From: Bacterioplanoides sp965219715
Lineage (GTDB): Bacteria > Pseudomonadota > Gammaproteobacteria > Pseudomonadales > Oceanobacteraceae
Assembly (NCBI RefSeq): GCF_965219715.1
Contig: NZ_OZ244785.1
Location: forward strand, 2,356,001 to 2,420,000
Length of the DNA: 64,000 nt
Direction: 5' to 3'
Both the position numbers and the translations under genes were made by a program. This document shows, piece by piece, positions 45,792 to 53,715 of this stretch. Every line of letters begins with the position of its first letter. The first letter of the stretch is position 1. Under the pieces are notes generated by a model. That model searched no databases, was not told the origin of the DNA, and worked only from the letters and a program-made list of their open reading frames with translations.

Positions 45792-45868
45792 GATTTCGTC
45801 CAGCTAAATGAATCAAATTCACCTCAAATTGAAGAATCTTCGCGACTATTTCGCCGACAACAACGACT

Positions 45869-46026
45869 TTGAGGCTCACTTTATGAGCAGCGTATGCTAG
45901 CATACGCGCCTTATTTTTCAGAGTGATTTCAACTCTGAAGCCCGAAGCAGAGCTGACCAGTTAGACAACTTTCACTAACTGCTTCCGGCCGCTGGTGTGA
46001 CGTCGTTACCCGAATTTCCACACCAG
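45869..46026 (+). promoter_or_regulatory. serA upstream region with stacked inverted repeats
   Basis: Four perfect inverted repeats follow each other: GCGTATGCTAGCATACGC (45890-45907, an 18-bp palindrome, then a T-rich stretch), AGAGT/ACTCT (45920-45936), CAGTTAG/CTAACTG (45958-45981) and CTGGTGTG/CACACCAG (45992-46026). A promoter-like pair TTGAGG (45869) and TATGCT (45893) with an 18-base spacer overlaps the palindrome. A five-codon frame ATG AGC AGC GTA TGC TAG (45883-45900) preceded by GAGG is also there. It may be an operator over the promoter or a structured leader. Confidence 0.45.
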
Positions 46027-46072
46027 GCAAACGACTGAATTCGTTTATCACTGACTGTAAATAGGTACCACC

Positions 46073-47302
46073 ATGACTCAAACGTCTCTCGACAAAAGCA
46101 AGATCAAGCTTCTCTTGTTAGAAGGTGTTCACCAGTCCGCGTTAGATACTCTGAACGCCGCCGGTTACACCAATATCGAGTACCTGAAAACCTCGCTGCC
46201 GGACGATGAACTGAAAGAGCGCATCAAAGACGCCCACTTCATCGGTATTCGTTCCCGCACCCAGCTGACCGAAGAAATCTTCGCGGCTGCTGAGAAGCTG
46301 ATTGCGGTTGGCTGTTTCTGCATTGGCACCAACCAGGTTGACCTGAAAGCTGCGACCAAGCGTGGTATCGCAGTATTTAACGCACCGTATTCCAACACTC
46401 GTTCTGTTGCTGAACTGTCTATTGCTGAAATCATTATGCTGATGCGTGGTGTACCGGCGAAGAACGCCGAATGTCACCGCGGTGGCTGGAGCAAGTCTGC
46501 GGTTAACTCTTACGAAATCCGTGGCAAAAAACTGGGTATCGTCGGTTACGGCAGCATTGGTACTCAGCTGTCGGTAATGGCAGAAAGCCTGGGGATGGAA
46601 GTCTACTTCTACGACGTAGTGACCAAGCTGCCGATTGGTAACGCCACTCAGGTTGGTTCTCTGAACGAGCTGCTGAACATCGCTGACGTGGTTTCCCTGC
46701 ACGTACCGGAAACCGCTGCGACTAAGTGGATGATGGGCCCGGAACAGTTCGAACAAATGAAGCAAGGTTCTATCCTGCTGAACGCTTCACGCGGTACCGT
46801 AGTTGATATCGATGCGCTGGCCGAAGCTGTTCGCAGCAAAAAACTACTGGGCGCTGCCATCGACGTATTCCCGGTTGAGCCTCGCTCTAACGACGAAGAG
46901 TTCGTTACGCCACTGCGTGAATTCGATAACGTTATCCTGACTCCGCATGTTGGTGGTTCCACCATGGAAGCTCAGGAAAACATCGGTAAAGAAGTGGGTG
47001 AGAAGCTGGCTCAATACAGCGATAACGGCACCACAACTTCTTCTGTGAACTTCCCTGAAGTGGCTCTGCCATCTAACCCGGACGTTCACCGTATCCTGCA
47101 CATCCACAACAACGTGCCTGGCGTAATGAATGCCATCAACAGCATTTTCGCTGAAAACAACATCAACATCTCAGGTCAGTACCTGCAGACCGTTGAAGAA
47201 GTTGGCTACGTGGTAATTGATGTTGCTGCAGACGCTTCCGAACTGGCACTGGAAAAAATCAAAACGGTTGAAGGTACTATCCGCGCCCGCGTTCTGTACT
47301 AA
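46073..47302 (+). CDS. serA: D-3-phosphoglycerate dehydrogenase
   Basis: The first enzyme of serine synthesis, 409 residues, oxidises 3-phosphoglycerate with NAD+. NAD-binding GIVGYGSIGTQL near residues 157-168, RGTVVDIDALAEA, and the active-site His in ILTPHVGGSTMEAQ. A C-terminal ACT domain (about 335-409; HNNVPGVMNAINSIFAENN) gives serine feedback inhibition. The length equals the E. coli type. The long upstream region with inverted repeats may regulate it. Confidence 0.96.
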   Translation: MTQTSLDKSKIKLLLLEGVHQSALDTLNAAGYTNIEYLKTSLPDDELKERIKDAHFIGIRSRTQLTEEIFAAAEKLIAVGCFCIGTNQVDLKAATKRGIAVFNAPYSNTRSVAELSIAEIIMLMRGVPAKNAECHRGGWSKSAVNSYEIRGKKLGIVGYGSIGTQLSVMAESLGMEVYFYDVVTKLPIGNATQVGSLNELLNIADVVSLHVPETAATKWMMGPEQFEQMKQGSILLNASRGTVVDIDALAEAVRSKKLLGAAIDVFPVEPRSNDEEFVTPLREFDNVILTPHVGGSTMEAQENIGKEVGEKLAQYSDNGTTTSSVNFPEVALPSNPDVHRILHIHNNVPGVMNAINSIFAENNINISGQYLQTVEEVGYVVIDVAADASELALEKIKTVEGTIRARVLY

Positions 47303-47326
47303 TCGATTCACTGATTTTCAGCCAAT

Positions 47327-47370
47327 AAAAAAGCCGCGTGTTGTGAAATACAACACGCGGCTTTTTTTAT
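47327..47370. terminator. Bidirectional terminator between serA and the TonB receptor gene
   Basis: AAAAAAGCCGCGTGTTGT and ACAACACGCGGCTTTTTTT form a perfect long stem around a five-base loop. A and T tracts on either side let it serve serA and the convergent receptor gene (stop at 47394). Confidence 0.95.
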
Positions 47371-47393
47371 TTATCACTGCCCGCGAATGCCTC

Positions 47394-49643
47394 TTACCAG
47401 CTTAAGCGATATTCACCCCAGACCAGCCATTTCGGATCACGCTCAGTTCTCAGATTCTCTGACAACAAGTCATATTCAGAGGTAACCGACCAATCGCCCC
47501 AGGCCGTTTTCCACCCCAGGCGCGCCAATAAAACCTGATTGCGTAGCCGGAAACGAGGGTCTTTTCTTGCGCCAGAATCCTCATCCACCATAAAACCAAA
47601 ACTGGACTCTATTACATCGCCACTGCGGCTCCAGATAAACCGTACACTTTGATCGGCACCGATATACAACTCTTTGAGATTATCCGCCTTACGTCGCTGG
47701 TTTAATAATGTCAGCCACAGCGAATGGCCGTTAACTGGCTGCCATTGCAACTGAGCTTCAACACCCTGGTTTTCCATATTGCCGGCGTTACGTAAATCGG
47801 TATTTGCCAGCGATGCCTGGCTGCCAATTAAACGTTTCAGCTGCTCACGAAAGATTTTAATATCCCACTGCAAACGATAACGACTGAGACTGGCGAAATA
47901 GCCAAACTCCCAGGCATCCACTTCTTCATTCTTCAGAGTATCGCGCCAGCCATCGGCACTGGCTCGCAAAAATAGCCGCCCATTACGAATATTCAGATAA
48001 TTGGGTTGGGAAATATCATGCACGGCTGACGTAGCATCCAGATAACGTTCAGCCAGGTCCGGAGAACGATGGCTTTTAGCATACTGCAACCGCACACTCT
48101 GCTCGGTCGACAATAAATAATTCAGAGCCAGTCGGGGCGAATAAGACGAACCATTGTCTTTATCATGGGTGTATTGCAACGATGCCGACCACAACCAGTC
48201 AGGCCCACTGCGATATTCACTGTTAATAAATGCCATCCACTGTTCAGAGCTGAGACGACGACCAAAATAGGTTTCTGAATTAACTTCATCGCGACGGTAA
48301 CTGACACCCTGCACCGAACGCCAGTTTTCGCTCCAGCGCACAGTGTCCTGAAGTTCGATATCGGTACGCTGTTGATAAATATCCAGATCGCCAGTGCCAC
48401 AACTGACTTCCGTTAATGCATTACCCGCCACCATCCGCGCAACCATTTGTTGCGCACGATCAAACTGACTCTGAGTAATGGCATCAATCTTATTGCCACC
48501 AGCCGTTTCTATCGCACTTTGCAGCGTAACAGGGGTCAGCTGGCCCGCAGCAAGCAGCTGATATATCTGTGTAATCTGCTGTTTTCGCGCTGCAGGTACC
48601 TGGTCATCTGATAAAGGTAAAATGCCATAGGCCAGCCCTTCAGCCAGACCGCGATTTTCGCGATGTAATAGACTCAGCTGAGGATCAAAACCAAATGTTG
48701 GCGTACATGCGCGAAAACTTTCTTCACGGTCATCACTCTGCCAATAGGCCTGTAAACGCACCTGATGTTCTGCAGATGCATTAAAATCCCAGCGCCCCCA
48801 GGCAACATCATTGGTATTAACAATACGTGGCGACGTGACCTGATAATTAGAGTCGGCTAATGATTCACGCTGCGTTTGCTGCCGACTTAATTGCCAGGAA
48901 AATTCATGGCGATCATCAACATCCAATGACGATGACCAGTTAATGCCTTTTACCTGACTTAAGTCCGGTAAGCCGCCAACTCTGCCAGAGTTAGCATGAA
49001 ATCCACCAAATTCCCCTTCACGATCGGCAAACACCGACACCCGATTATGCCATTGCGGTCGACCATTAAATGCCACCGACGCATACCCATGACGCCGTTG
49101 CTGACTGCCGTATGCTGCAACCACAGCCACATCAGGGCTATCAGCGGGGTGACGGGTAATAATATGAATTACCCCCTGAAATGCATTTAATCCGTAGCTG
49201 GCCGCACTGGGTCCACGGGTGATTTCGATACGCTCAATATCTTCCAAAGCGATATTAAGTTGTTGCCAATCAACGGTGGCAAATGCAGCCTGATAAACCG
49301 AGCGACCGTCGACCAGAACTTCTAAGCGACGGGCAAGAGAGGAAGCCCCGGAGTGATAAACAACGTTCGAAGAATTGGTATCCAGGCTTTTCGATACAAA
49401 CATGCCAGGCACCATACGCAGCACAGCAGCAATGTCTTTCATTCCCCAAAGACGAATTTGCTCAGCAGTAATCACGGTGACACTGGCCGGCACTTCAACC
49501 TGAGGCTGCTGCAAACGCACGGGGGTCAGCACCTGAGGAACATCAGGCTCAAATTCATCAAAGCCCAATTCAGATGCCTGAACGGAAATTGTCCCTAACA
49601 AAACCAAAGAGGTTATTAAACAGCCGGACGCCAAGTTATCCAT
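47394..49643 (-). CDS. TonB-dependent outer-membrane receptor
   Basis: A receptor of 749 residues from ATG 49643; a TTG at 49664 adds seven residues. The signal peptide ends near SVQASELG. The plug domain (about 45-165) reads VPASVTVITAEQIRLWGMKDIA..LRMVPGM and IERIEITRGPSAASYGLNAFQGVIHIIT. The beta barrel follows and ends in YRLSW, with a terminal Trp in place of the usual Phe. No TonB-ExbBD genes, Fur box or recognisable cobalamin riboswitch lie nearby, so the substrate is unknown. It is monocistronic between two terminators. Confidence 0.9.
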   Translation of the reverse strand: MDNLASGCLITSLVLLGTISVQASELGFDEFEPDVPQVLTPVRLQQPQVEVPASVTVITAEQIRLWGMKDIAAVLRMVPGMFVSKSLDTNSSNVVYHSGASSLARRLEVLVDGRSVYQAAFATVDWQQLNIALEDIERIEITRGPSAASYGLNAFQGVIHIITRHPADSPDVAVVAAYGSQQRRHGYASVAFNGRPQWHNRVSVFADREGEFGGFHANSGRVGGLPDLSQVKGINWSSSLDVDDRHEFSWQLSRQQTQRESLADSNYQVTSPRIVNTNDVAWGRWDFNASAEHQVRLQAYWQSDDREESFRACTPTFGFDPQLSLLHRENRGLAEGLAYGILPLSDDQVPAARKQQITQIYQLLAAGQLTPVTLQSAIETAGGNKIDAITQSQFDRAQQMVARMVAGNALTEVSCGTGDLDIYQQRTDIELQDTVRWSENWRSVQGVSYRRDEVNSETYFGRRLSSEQWMAFINSEYRSGPDWLWSASLQYTHDKDNGSSYSPRLALNYLLSTEQSVRLQYAKSHRSPDLAERYLDATSAVHDISQPNYLNIRNGRLFLRASADGWRDTLKNEEVDAWEFGYFASLSRYRLQWDIKIFREQLKRLIGSQASLANTDLRNAGNMENQGVEAQLQWQPVNGHSLWLTLLNQRRKADNLKELYIGADQSVRFIWSRSGDVIESSFGFMVDEDSGARKDPRFRLRNQVLLARLGWKTAWGDWSVTSEYDLLSENLRTERDPKWLVWGEYRLSW

Positions 49644-49867
49644 AATCCCTATCCAACAAATCAATAGAGCAATTACACAGCAACGACAGGGAAAAGCAAG
49701 ACGAATTCACTGCATCAGCCGGTTAAATTCCGGCAAAGCAATCACTGTTCATTTTGCTGTCGTGATTTTCCATGATTAGCGGTATTGCAGCCGAATTTTA
49801 CGGCTGAATAGCTGGCCGAAAATTACATATATTCAGGGGCCAGAAGATACTTGCCATCAGCAGATAC

Positions 49868-49901
49868 AAAAAAGCCCCGTACAAACGGGGCCTTTTTTAT
49901 A
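49868..49901 (-). terminator. Terminator of the hisBHF transcript
   Basis: AAAAAAGGCCCCGT and ACGGGGCTTTTTT on the minus strand pair around a four-base loop, followed by a T tract. It lies 12 bases after the hisF stop. Confidence 0.92.
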
Positions 49902-49912
49902 CTGTAACATTC

Positions 49913-50701
49913 TCAATCGAGACGCATCTCAATTCCGGCATCTGCCATATGCTGTTTGGCTTCCTGCACGGTATATTCGCCAAAGTGGAAAATACTCGCT
50001 GCCAATACCGCATCAGCATGCCCCAGGGTAACGCCTTCAGCCAGGTGTTCTAAATTACCAACACCACCGGAAGCAATTACCGGGATATTCACTGCATCGC
50101 TGATGGCACGGGTTACACCCAGATCAAAACCGGTTTTTACGCCGTCACGATCCATGCTGGTTAACAGGATTTCACCAGCGCCGTAATCAGCCATTTTAAT
50201 CGCCCACTCAACTGCATCGATGCCAGTTGGTTTACGGCCACCATGGGTAAAGATTTCCCATCTATTTTCCGGGTCACCCAGCTCGCCAGAACCGGCAACA
50301 CGTTTAGCATCAATCGCAACAACAATGCACTGAGCACCGAATTTTTCCGATGCTTCGCGAACAAACTCAGGGTTATAAACCGCAGCCGAGTTGATCGACA
50401 CTTTATCGGCGCCAGCATTTAACATACGACGAATATCGTCGACTTCGCGAATGCCACCACCAACCGTCAGTGGAATAAATACGTGCTCAGCAATGGCTTC
50501 AACCATCTGCACTGTCGTGCCACGATCTTCATGGGTCGCGGTAATATCTAAAAAGGTAATTTCGTCAGCGCCTTGTTCGTCGTAACGTTTGGCGACTTCA
50601 ACCGGATCACCGGCATCACGAATGCCAACAAAGTTAACGCCTTTGACAACGCGCCCCTGATCAACATCCAGACATGGAATAATACGTTTAGCTAGTGCCA
50701 T
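49913..50701 (-). CDS. hisF: Imidazole glycerol phosphate synthase cyclase subunit
   Basis: The (beta/alpha)8-barrel subunit, 262 residues, uses ammonia from HisH to form IGP and AICAR. Motifs: RIIPCLDVDQGRVVKGVNF, with the catalytic Asp in CLDVD, ITFLDITATHEDR, PLTVGGGIREVDDIRRML, ASGGVGNLEHLAEG. ATG 50701 gives the canonical start MALAKRIIPCLD; the frame is open to 50722. It is separated from hisH by repeat element B where hisA is normally found. Confidence 0.97.
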   Translation of the reverse strand: MALAKRIIPCLDVDQGRVVKGVNFVGIRDAGDPVEVAKRYDEQGADEITFLDITATHEDRGTTVQMVEAIAEHVFIPLTVGGGIREVDDIRRMLNAGADKVSINSAAVYNPEFVREASEKFGAQCIVVAIDAKRVAGSGELGDPENRWEIFTHGGRKPTGIDAVEWAIKMADYGAGEILLTSMDRDGVKTGFDLGVTRAISDAVNIPVIASGGVGNLEHLAEGVTLGHADAVLAASIFHFGEYTVQEAKQHMADAGIEMRLD

Positions 50702-50750
50702 CTTTTTAATTCCAGCATGCAAATACCAAAATCGATAAAGTCACCCAGAG

Positions 50751-50906
50751 CGCCGTAAATACATCCCTGTAGGCTCGTAGATAACATCCTGTTATCTGTC
50801 GTCTGTGTTGACTTCATCGCTTTCGCTATCTGCTGTTGTAGATCATTTTAAGCAACCGTCTGCTGCAGGACGCAGCAGCCGAGCGTACAGGGACGTGTTA
50901 ACCGCG
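50751..50906. repeat. Composite palindromic repeat element B with GGA-loop hairpins
   Basis: Terminal inverted repeats of 27 bp (50751-50777 and 50880-50906) agree at 22 positions; their core is TACAGGGA(T/C)GT. Just inside are two perfect hairpins, AGATAAC-ATCCT-GTTATCT (50779-50797) and CTGCTGC-AGGAC-GCAGCAG (50860-50878). Each half is thus a hairpin plus a conserved arm, and the halves face each other around 62 bases of spacer. It shares the AGGA(T/C)/AGGGA(T/C) loops of element A. It fills the hisH-hisF gap. Confidence 0.85.
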
Positions 50907-50941
50907 TGTTGCGTAAATGATGTATTACAGCAGATTGATAA

Positions 50942-51589
50942 TTACGCCTGACCGTCCCAGTTCAGGAAATTCTTTAATAACTGCAAACCATTTTTATGGC
51001 TTTTTTCCGGGTGGAATTGCACAGCAAACACATTATCCTGACCAAGTGCCGCATCAAACGGCTTACCATAAAAACCACGGCCTTTAACCTGATCTTTATT
51101 TTTGGCATCCACGTAATAAGAATGCACAAAATAAAAACGGCTGCCGTCAGCAATATCAGTCCACAGTGGGTGGTCCAGCGTTTCAACCTGATTCCAGCCC
51201 ATATGAGGGACTTTCAGACGCTCACCGTTTTCAGTCAGGTCATCACCGAAGTATTTCACTTCACCTTCAAACAGATTCAGGCAATCAACACCGCCGTTTT
51301 CTTCGGAGTGAGTCATCATCGCCTGCAGGCCAACACAGATTCCTAACAGCGGTTTGCTTTTCATCACCTCAGCGACAATCTGATCGATACCCTGGGCTTT
51401 AATTTCACCAACGCAGTCACGGATTGCACCAACACCCGGTAATACAACATGGTCTGCCGCCAGAATTTCTTCCGGCTTAGAGGTCACCAACACCTGAGTT
51501 TCAGGCGCAACTTTTTGTAACGCACCATGAGCGGAGTGCAGATTGCCCATGCCATAATCGATAACGGCACATACTTTACTCGCAGCCAT
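50942..51589 (-). CDS. hisH: Imidazole glycerol phosphate synthase glutaminase subunit
   Basis: A class I glutamine amidotransferase of 215 residues that feeds ammonia to HisF. Start VCAVIDYGMGNLHSAHGAL; nucleophile Cys in PLLGICVGLQAM; His-Glu in AVQFHPEKSHKNGL. The gene lies three bases after hisB and 240 bases before hisF. Confidence 0.97.
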   Translation of the reverse strand: MAASKVCAVIDYGMGNLHSAHGALQKVAPETQVLVTSKPEEILAADHVVLPGVGAIRDCVGEIKAQGIDQIVAEVMKSKPLLGICVGLQAMMTHSEENGGVDCLNLFEGEVKYFGDDLTENGERLKVPHMGWNQVETLDHPLWTDIADGSRFYFVHSYYVDAKNKDQVKGRGFYGKPFDAALGQDNVFAVQFHPEKSHKNGLQLLKNFLNWDGQA

Positions 51590-51592
51590 GAG

Positions 51593-52201
51593 TTACAGCG
51601 TTCCCTTAGTCGAAGGCATTACACCCGCCATACGAGGATCCTGCTCAACCGCCATACGTAATGCACGACCAAACGCTTTAAAAATGGTCTCAGCCTGGTG
51701 ATGCGCATTAAAGCCTTTGAGGTTATCGATGTGCAGGCTGACTTTAGAGTGATTCACAAAACCGTAGAAAAACTCCCAGAACAGCTGAGTATCAAAACGA
51801 CCAATATTGCCGCGGGTAAATTCCACCTTCATATCCAGGTGTGGGCGGCCAGAGAAGTCGATCACCACGCGTGACAAAGCTTCGTCCAATGGCACATAAG
51901 AGTGGCCATAACGGACGATGCCTTTTTTATCACCGATGGCTTCAGCGAATGCCTGACCGAGAGTAATACCTATATCTTCTACTGTGTGGTGATCATCAAT
52001 ATGGGTATCGCCGTCGCAATAGATGTCGAGATCAATCAGACCATGTCGGGCAATCTGATCCATCATGTGTTCCAGAAAAGGCACACCGGTATCAAACTTG
52101 GCTTTGCCAGTACCATCCAGATTGATACTGACGCGGATTTTCGTCTCCAGCGTATTACGCTCGACGGTCGCACTGCGCCCAGAACTTGCAGTCGTGGCCA
52201 T
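51593..52201 (-). CDS. hisB: Imidazoleglycerol-phosphate dehydratase (monofunctional)
   Basis: A dehydratase of 202 residues that makes imidazole-acetol phosphate. Metal-binding His motifs: LEHMMDQIARHG, DDHHTVEDIG, and FNAHHQAETIFKAFGRALR. There is no N-terminal histidinol-phosphatase domain, so that step needs another enzyme. It leads the hisB-hisH-hisF group. Confidence 0.97.
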   Translation of the reverse strand: MATTASSGRSATVERNTLETKIRVSINLDGTGKAKFDTGVPFLEHMMDQIARHGLIDLDIYCDGDTHIDDHHTVEDIGITLGQAFAEAIGDKKGIVRYGHSYVPLDEALSRVVIDFSGRPHLDMKVEFTRGNIGRFDTQLFWEFFYGFVNHSKVSLHIDNLKGFNAHHQAETIFKAFGRALRMAVEQDPRMAGVMPSTKGTL

Positions 52202-52298
52202 GAACTCAACTCTCGCAAAATTTTGAAAAACGCATTATAAAGCAGCCAGATAAAAAACTCCTGCTTTTAGATAAGTCGTCAGATCAGAGGTAACCGTT

Positions 52299-52700
52299 AT
52301 GCCAGTGCGTTTAGAACACATCCACCAGCCAACCGATGCAGACTGGCAGGACATTGGCAAAATCCATCAGGAAACCGCTGAATCTGGTCTGACAGACAGC
52401 CCTGAGCAACTGGCTGAACGATTAGCCAACAACAGCTGGATTCTGGCAGGCCGTTTTAATGACAGAATTATAGGTTTAATCATCGCCAGCGAAACTGAAC
52501 AAGGCATTCAGCTAGAACAGGCTGCTGTACGAAAAATAACCCAGCGTCGTGGAGTGATTCACCAGCTGTTACACCACACCCAAAAGTGGGCCAAAGAACA
52601 GGGAAAAACCCTTATAATTCAATCACTTCCTGAAGAATTACAGGCCCCTGCAAGCCGCCGTAGATTCGACCAAAAAGACAACATTTGGAAACATAATTAG
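52299..52700 (+). CDS. GNAT-family acetyltransferase
   Basis: A protein of 133 residues with the compact GNAT fold. ILAGRFNDRIIGLIIA forms the central strands, and LEQAAVRKITQRRGVIHQLLHH fits the acetyl-CoA pyrophosphate-binding motif A. The C-terminus is short, resembling the DUF3388/PanZ-like (PanM) group in layout, but I cannot fix a substrate. AGAGGTA precedes ATG 52299. It faces hisB divergently. Confidence 0.7.
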   Translation: MPVRLEHIHQPTDADWQDIGKIHQETAESGLTDSPEQLAERLANNSWILAGRFNDRIIGLIIASETEQGIQLEQAAVRKITQRRGVIHQLLHHTQKWAKEQGKTLIIQSLPEELQAPASRRRFDQKDNIWKHN

Positions 52701-52717
52701 TTAACACTTCCTTAACA

Positions 52718-52735
52718 TGTTCCATTCATGGAACA
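52718..52735. promoter_or_regulatory. Inverted repeat between the GNAT and MlaC-like genes
   Basis: TGTTCCAT and ATGGAACA pair perfectly around TC. There is no T tract. It could be a weak terminator of the acetyltransferase gene or a protein-binding site ahead of the MlaC-like gene. Confidence 0.4.
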
Positions 52736-52787
52736 ATTAATTAACCATATCCTGTCTATTCATTAGCCAGATTCCCGACCATACTTT

Positions 52788-52812
52788 CCACCAGTTACAT
52801 AATCACTGGTGG
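52788..52812 (+). promoter_or_regulatory. Hairpin overlapping the ribosome site of the MlaC-like gene
   Basis: CCACCAGT (52788-52795) and ACTGGTGG (52805-52812) are perfect 8-bp arms. The last two bases of the right arm begin the GGAGAG ribosome site (52811-52816) of the gene starting at 52824, so folding may reduce translation. Confidence 0.4.
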
Positions 52813-52823
52813 AGAGCGTCGTA

Positions 52824-53444
52824 ATGAAAATCGCTATACAGTCTCTGGTTTCGTTTTTTATCTTTCTGGCACTGCTGACCGCAGGCAGTGCGAATGCATC
52901 ACAACCCAATGAAGTGGTCGAAACCGCAACACTGGGAGTGATCAGCGAGCTGAAGAAACTCAACAAAGAAGATCGTACCGACGAGCAGATTCGTCGTCTG
53001 GTGATGACATACATCGTTCCGGCTATCGATCAGAAGAAGATTGCCAAAGGTGCATTGGGCAAACACTGGCGCCGTGCCAGCAAAGAACAGCGCGCTGCTT
53101 TTATCGACAGCTTCCGTGATTTGCAGATCCGTACCTACACCGGTGCTTTTAAAGCGTTCAACGGCGAGAAGTTCACCTTTGAAGACGCGAAATTCAACAG
53201 CCGCGGCGATCGCGCACTGGTTAAAGGTAACCTGATTCAGAACAACGGCAGTACAGTGCCAATCGACTTCCGCCTGTACCGCAACAAAAAGACTCAGCAA
53301 TGGCAGATTTACGACGCCATCGTCGCTGGCCTGGGTATGGTGAAAACTTACCGTCAGCAGCTGAGTGAACGCTTACAGAGTGTATCCATTGCAGAACTGC
53401 TGAAAGAACTGCAACAGTCTGAAATTCAGCAGGCTCAGCGCTAA
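52824..53444 (+). CDS. MlaC/Ttg2D-family periplasmic phospholipid-binding protein
   Basis: A protein of 206 residues with a signal peptide (LVSFFIFLALLTAGSANAS). The mature part has the MlaC (Tol_Tol_Ttg2) pattern: IVPAIDQKKIAKGALGKHWRRAS, FRDLQIRTYTGAF, ALVKGNLIQNNGSTVPIDFRLYR and WQIYDAIVAGLGMVKTYRQQL. It should carry phospholipid between membranes. No mlaFEDB genes are beside it, so it is an orphan copy or serves a distant complex. ATG 52824 is preferred over GTG 52809. Confidence 0.88.
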   Translation: MKIAIQSLVSFFIFLALLTAGSANASQPNEVVETATLGVISELKKLNKEDRTDEQIRRLVMTYIVPAIDQKKIAKGALGKHWRRASKEQRAAFIDSFRDLQIRTYTGAFKAFNGEKFTFEDAKFNSRGDRALVKGNLIQNNGSTVPIDFRLYRNKKTQQWQIYDAIVAGLGMVKTYRQQLSERLQSVSIAELLKELQQSEIQQAQR

Positions 53445-53481
53445 CCGCTTCTCTCCAATCCCCGTTTTATAAGACGGTCTT

Positions 53482-53512
53482 AGCAGCTTCGGCAACGAAG
53501 CTGCTTTTTTTT
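53482..53512 (+). terminator. Terminator of the MlaC-like gene
   Basis: AGCAGCTTCG and CGAAGCTGCT pair around GCAA, followed by eight T. It lies 38 bases after the stop at 53444. Confidence 0.95.
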
Positions 53513-53715
53513 GCCCCAACGATTGCCAGAACTCTGCGCCTGCCCGATACTCGACCTTCAGGAATTAACCTCTGACATTGCCTGTTTAGTATATTCAACT
53601 AACGTTAAACTAATCATTCATTGATGCAGACGGGTTGAAACGCATTCGGGGACAGGTGCAGGGAGCGCTTTAGCACCCATGATGCACGACACCATGGATA
53701 TGAGTTGTAGGTTAC

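Noticed and set aside
46142..46765. Minus-strand frame of 207 codons opposite serA
   Set aside because: Shadow of serA with no recognisable protein features.
49644..49867. Cobalamin riboswitch or Fur box before the TonB receptor
   Set aside because: Only short hairpins (such as CAGCCG/CGGCTG at 49788-49806) are seen; no B12-box-like or Fur-like sequence was found on the minus strand.
53513..53715. c-di-GMP riboswitch ahead of the GGDEF/EAL gene
   Set aside because: The 200-base gap has a GGTGC/GCACC pairing but lacks the conserved GEMM core; nothing else is supported there.
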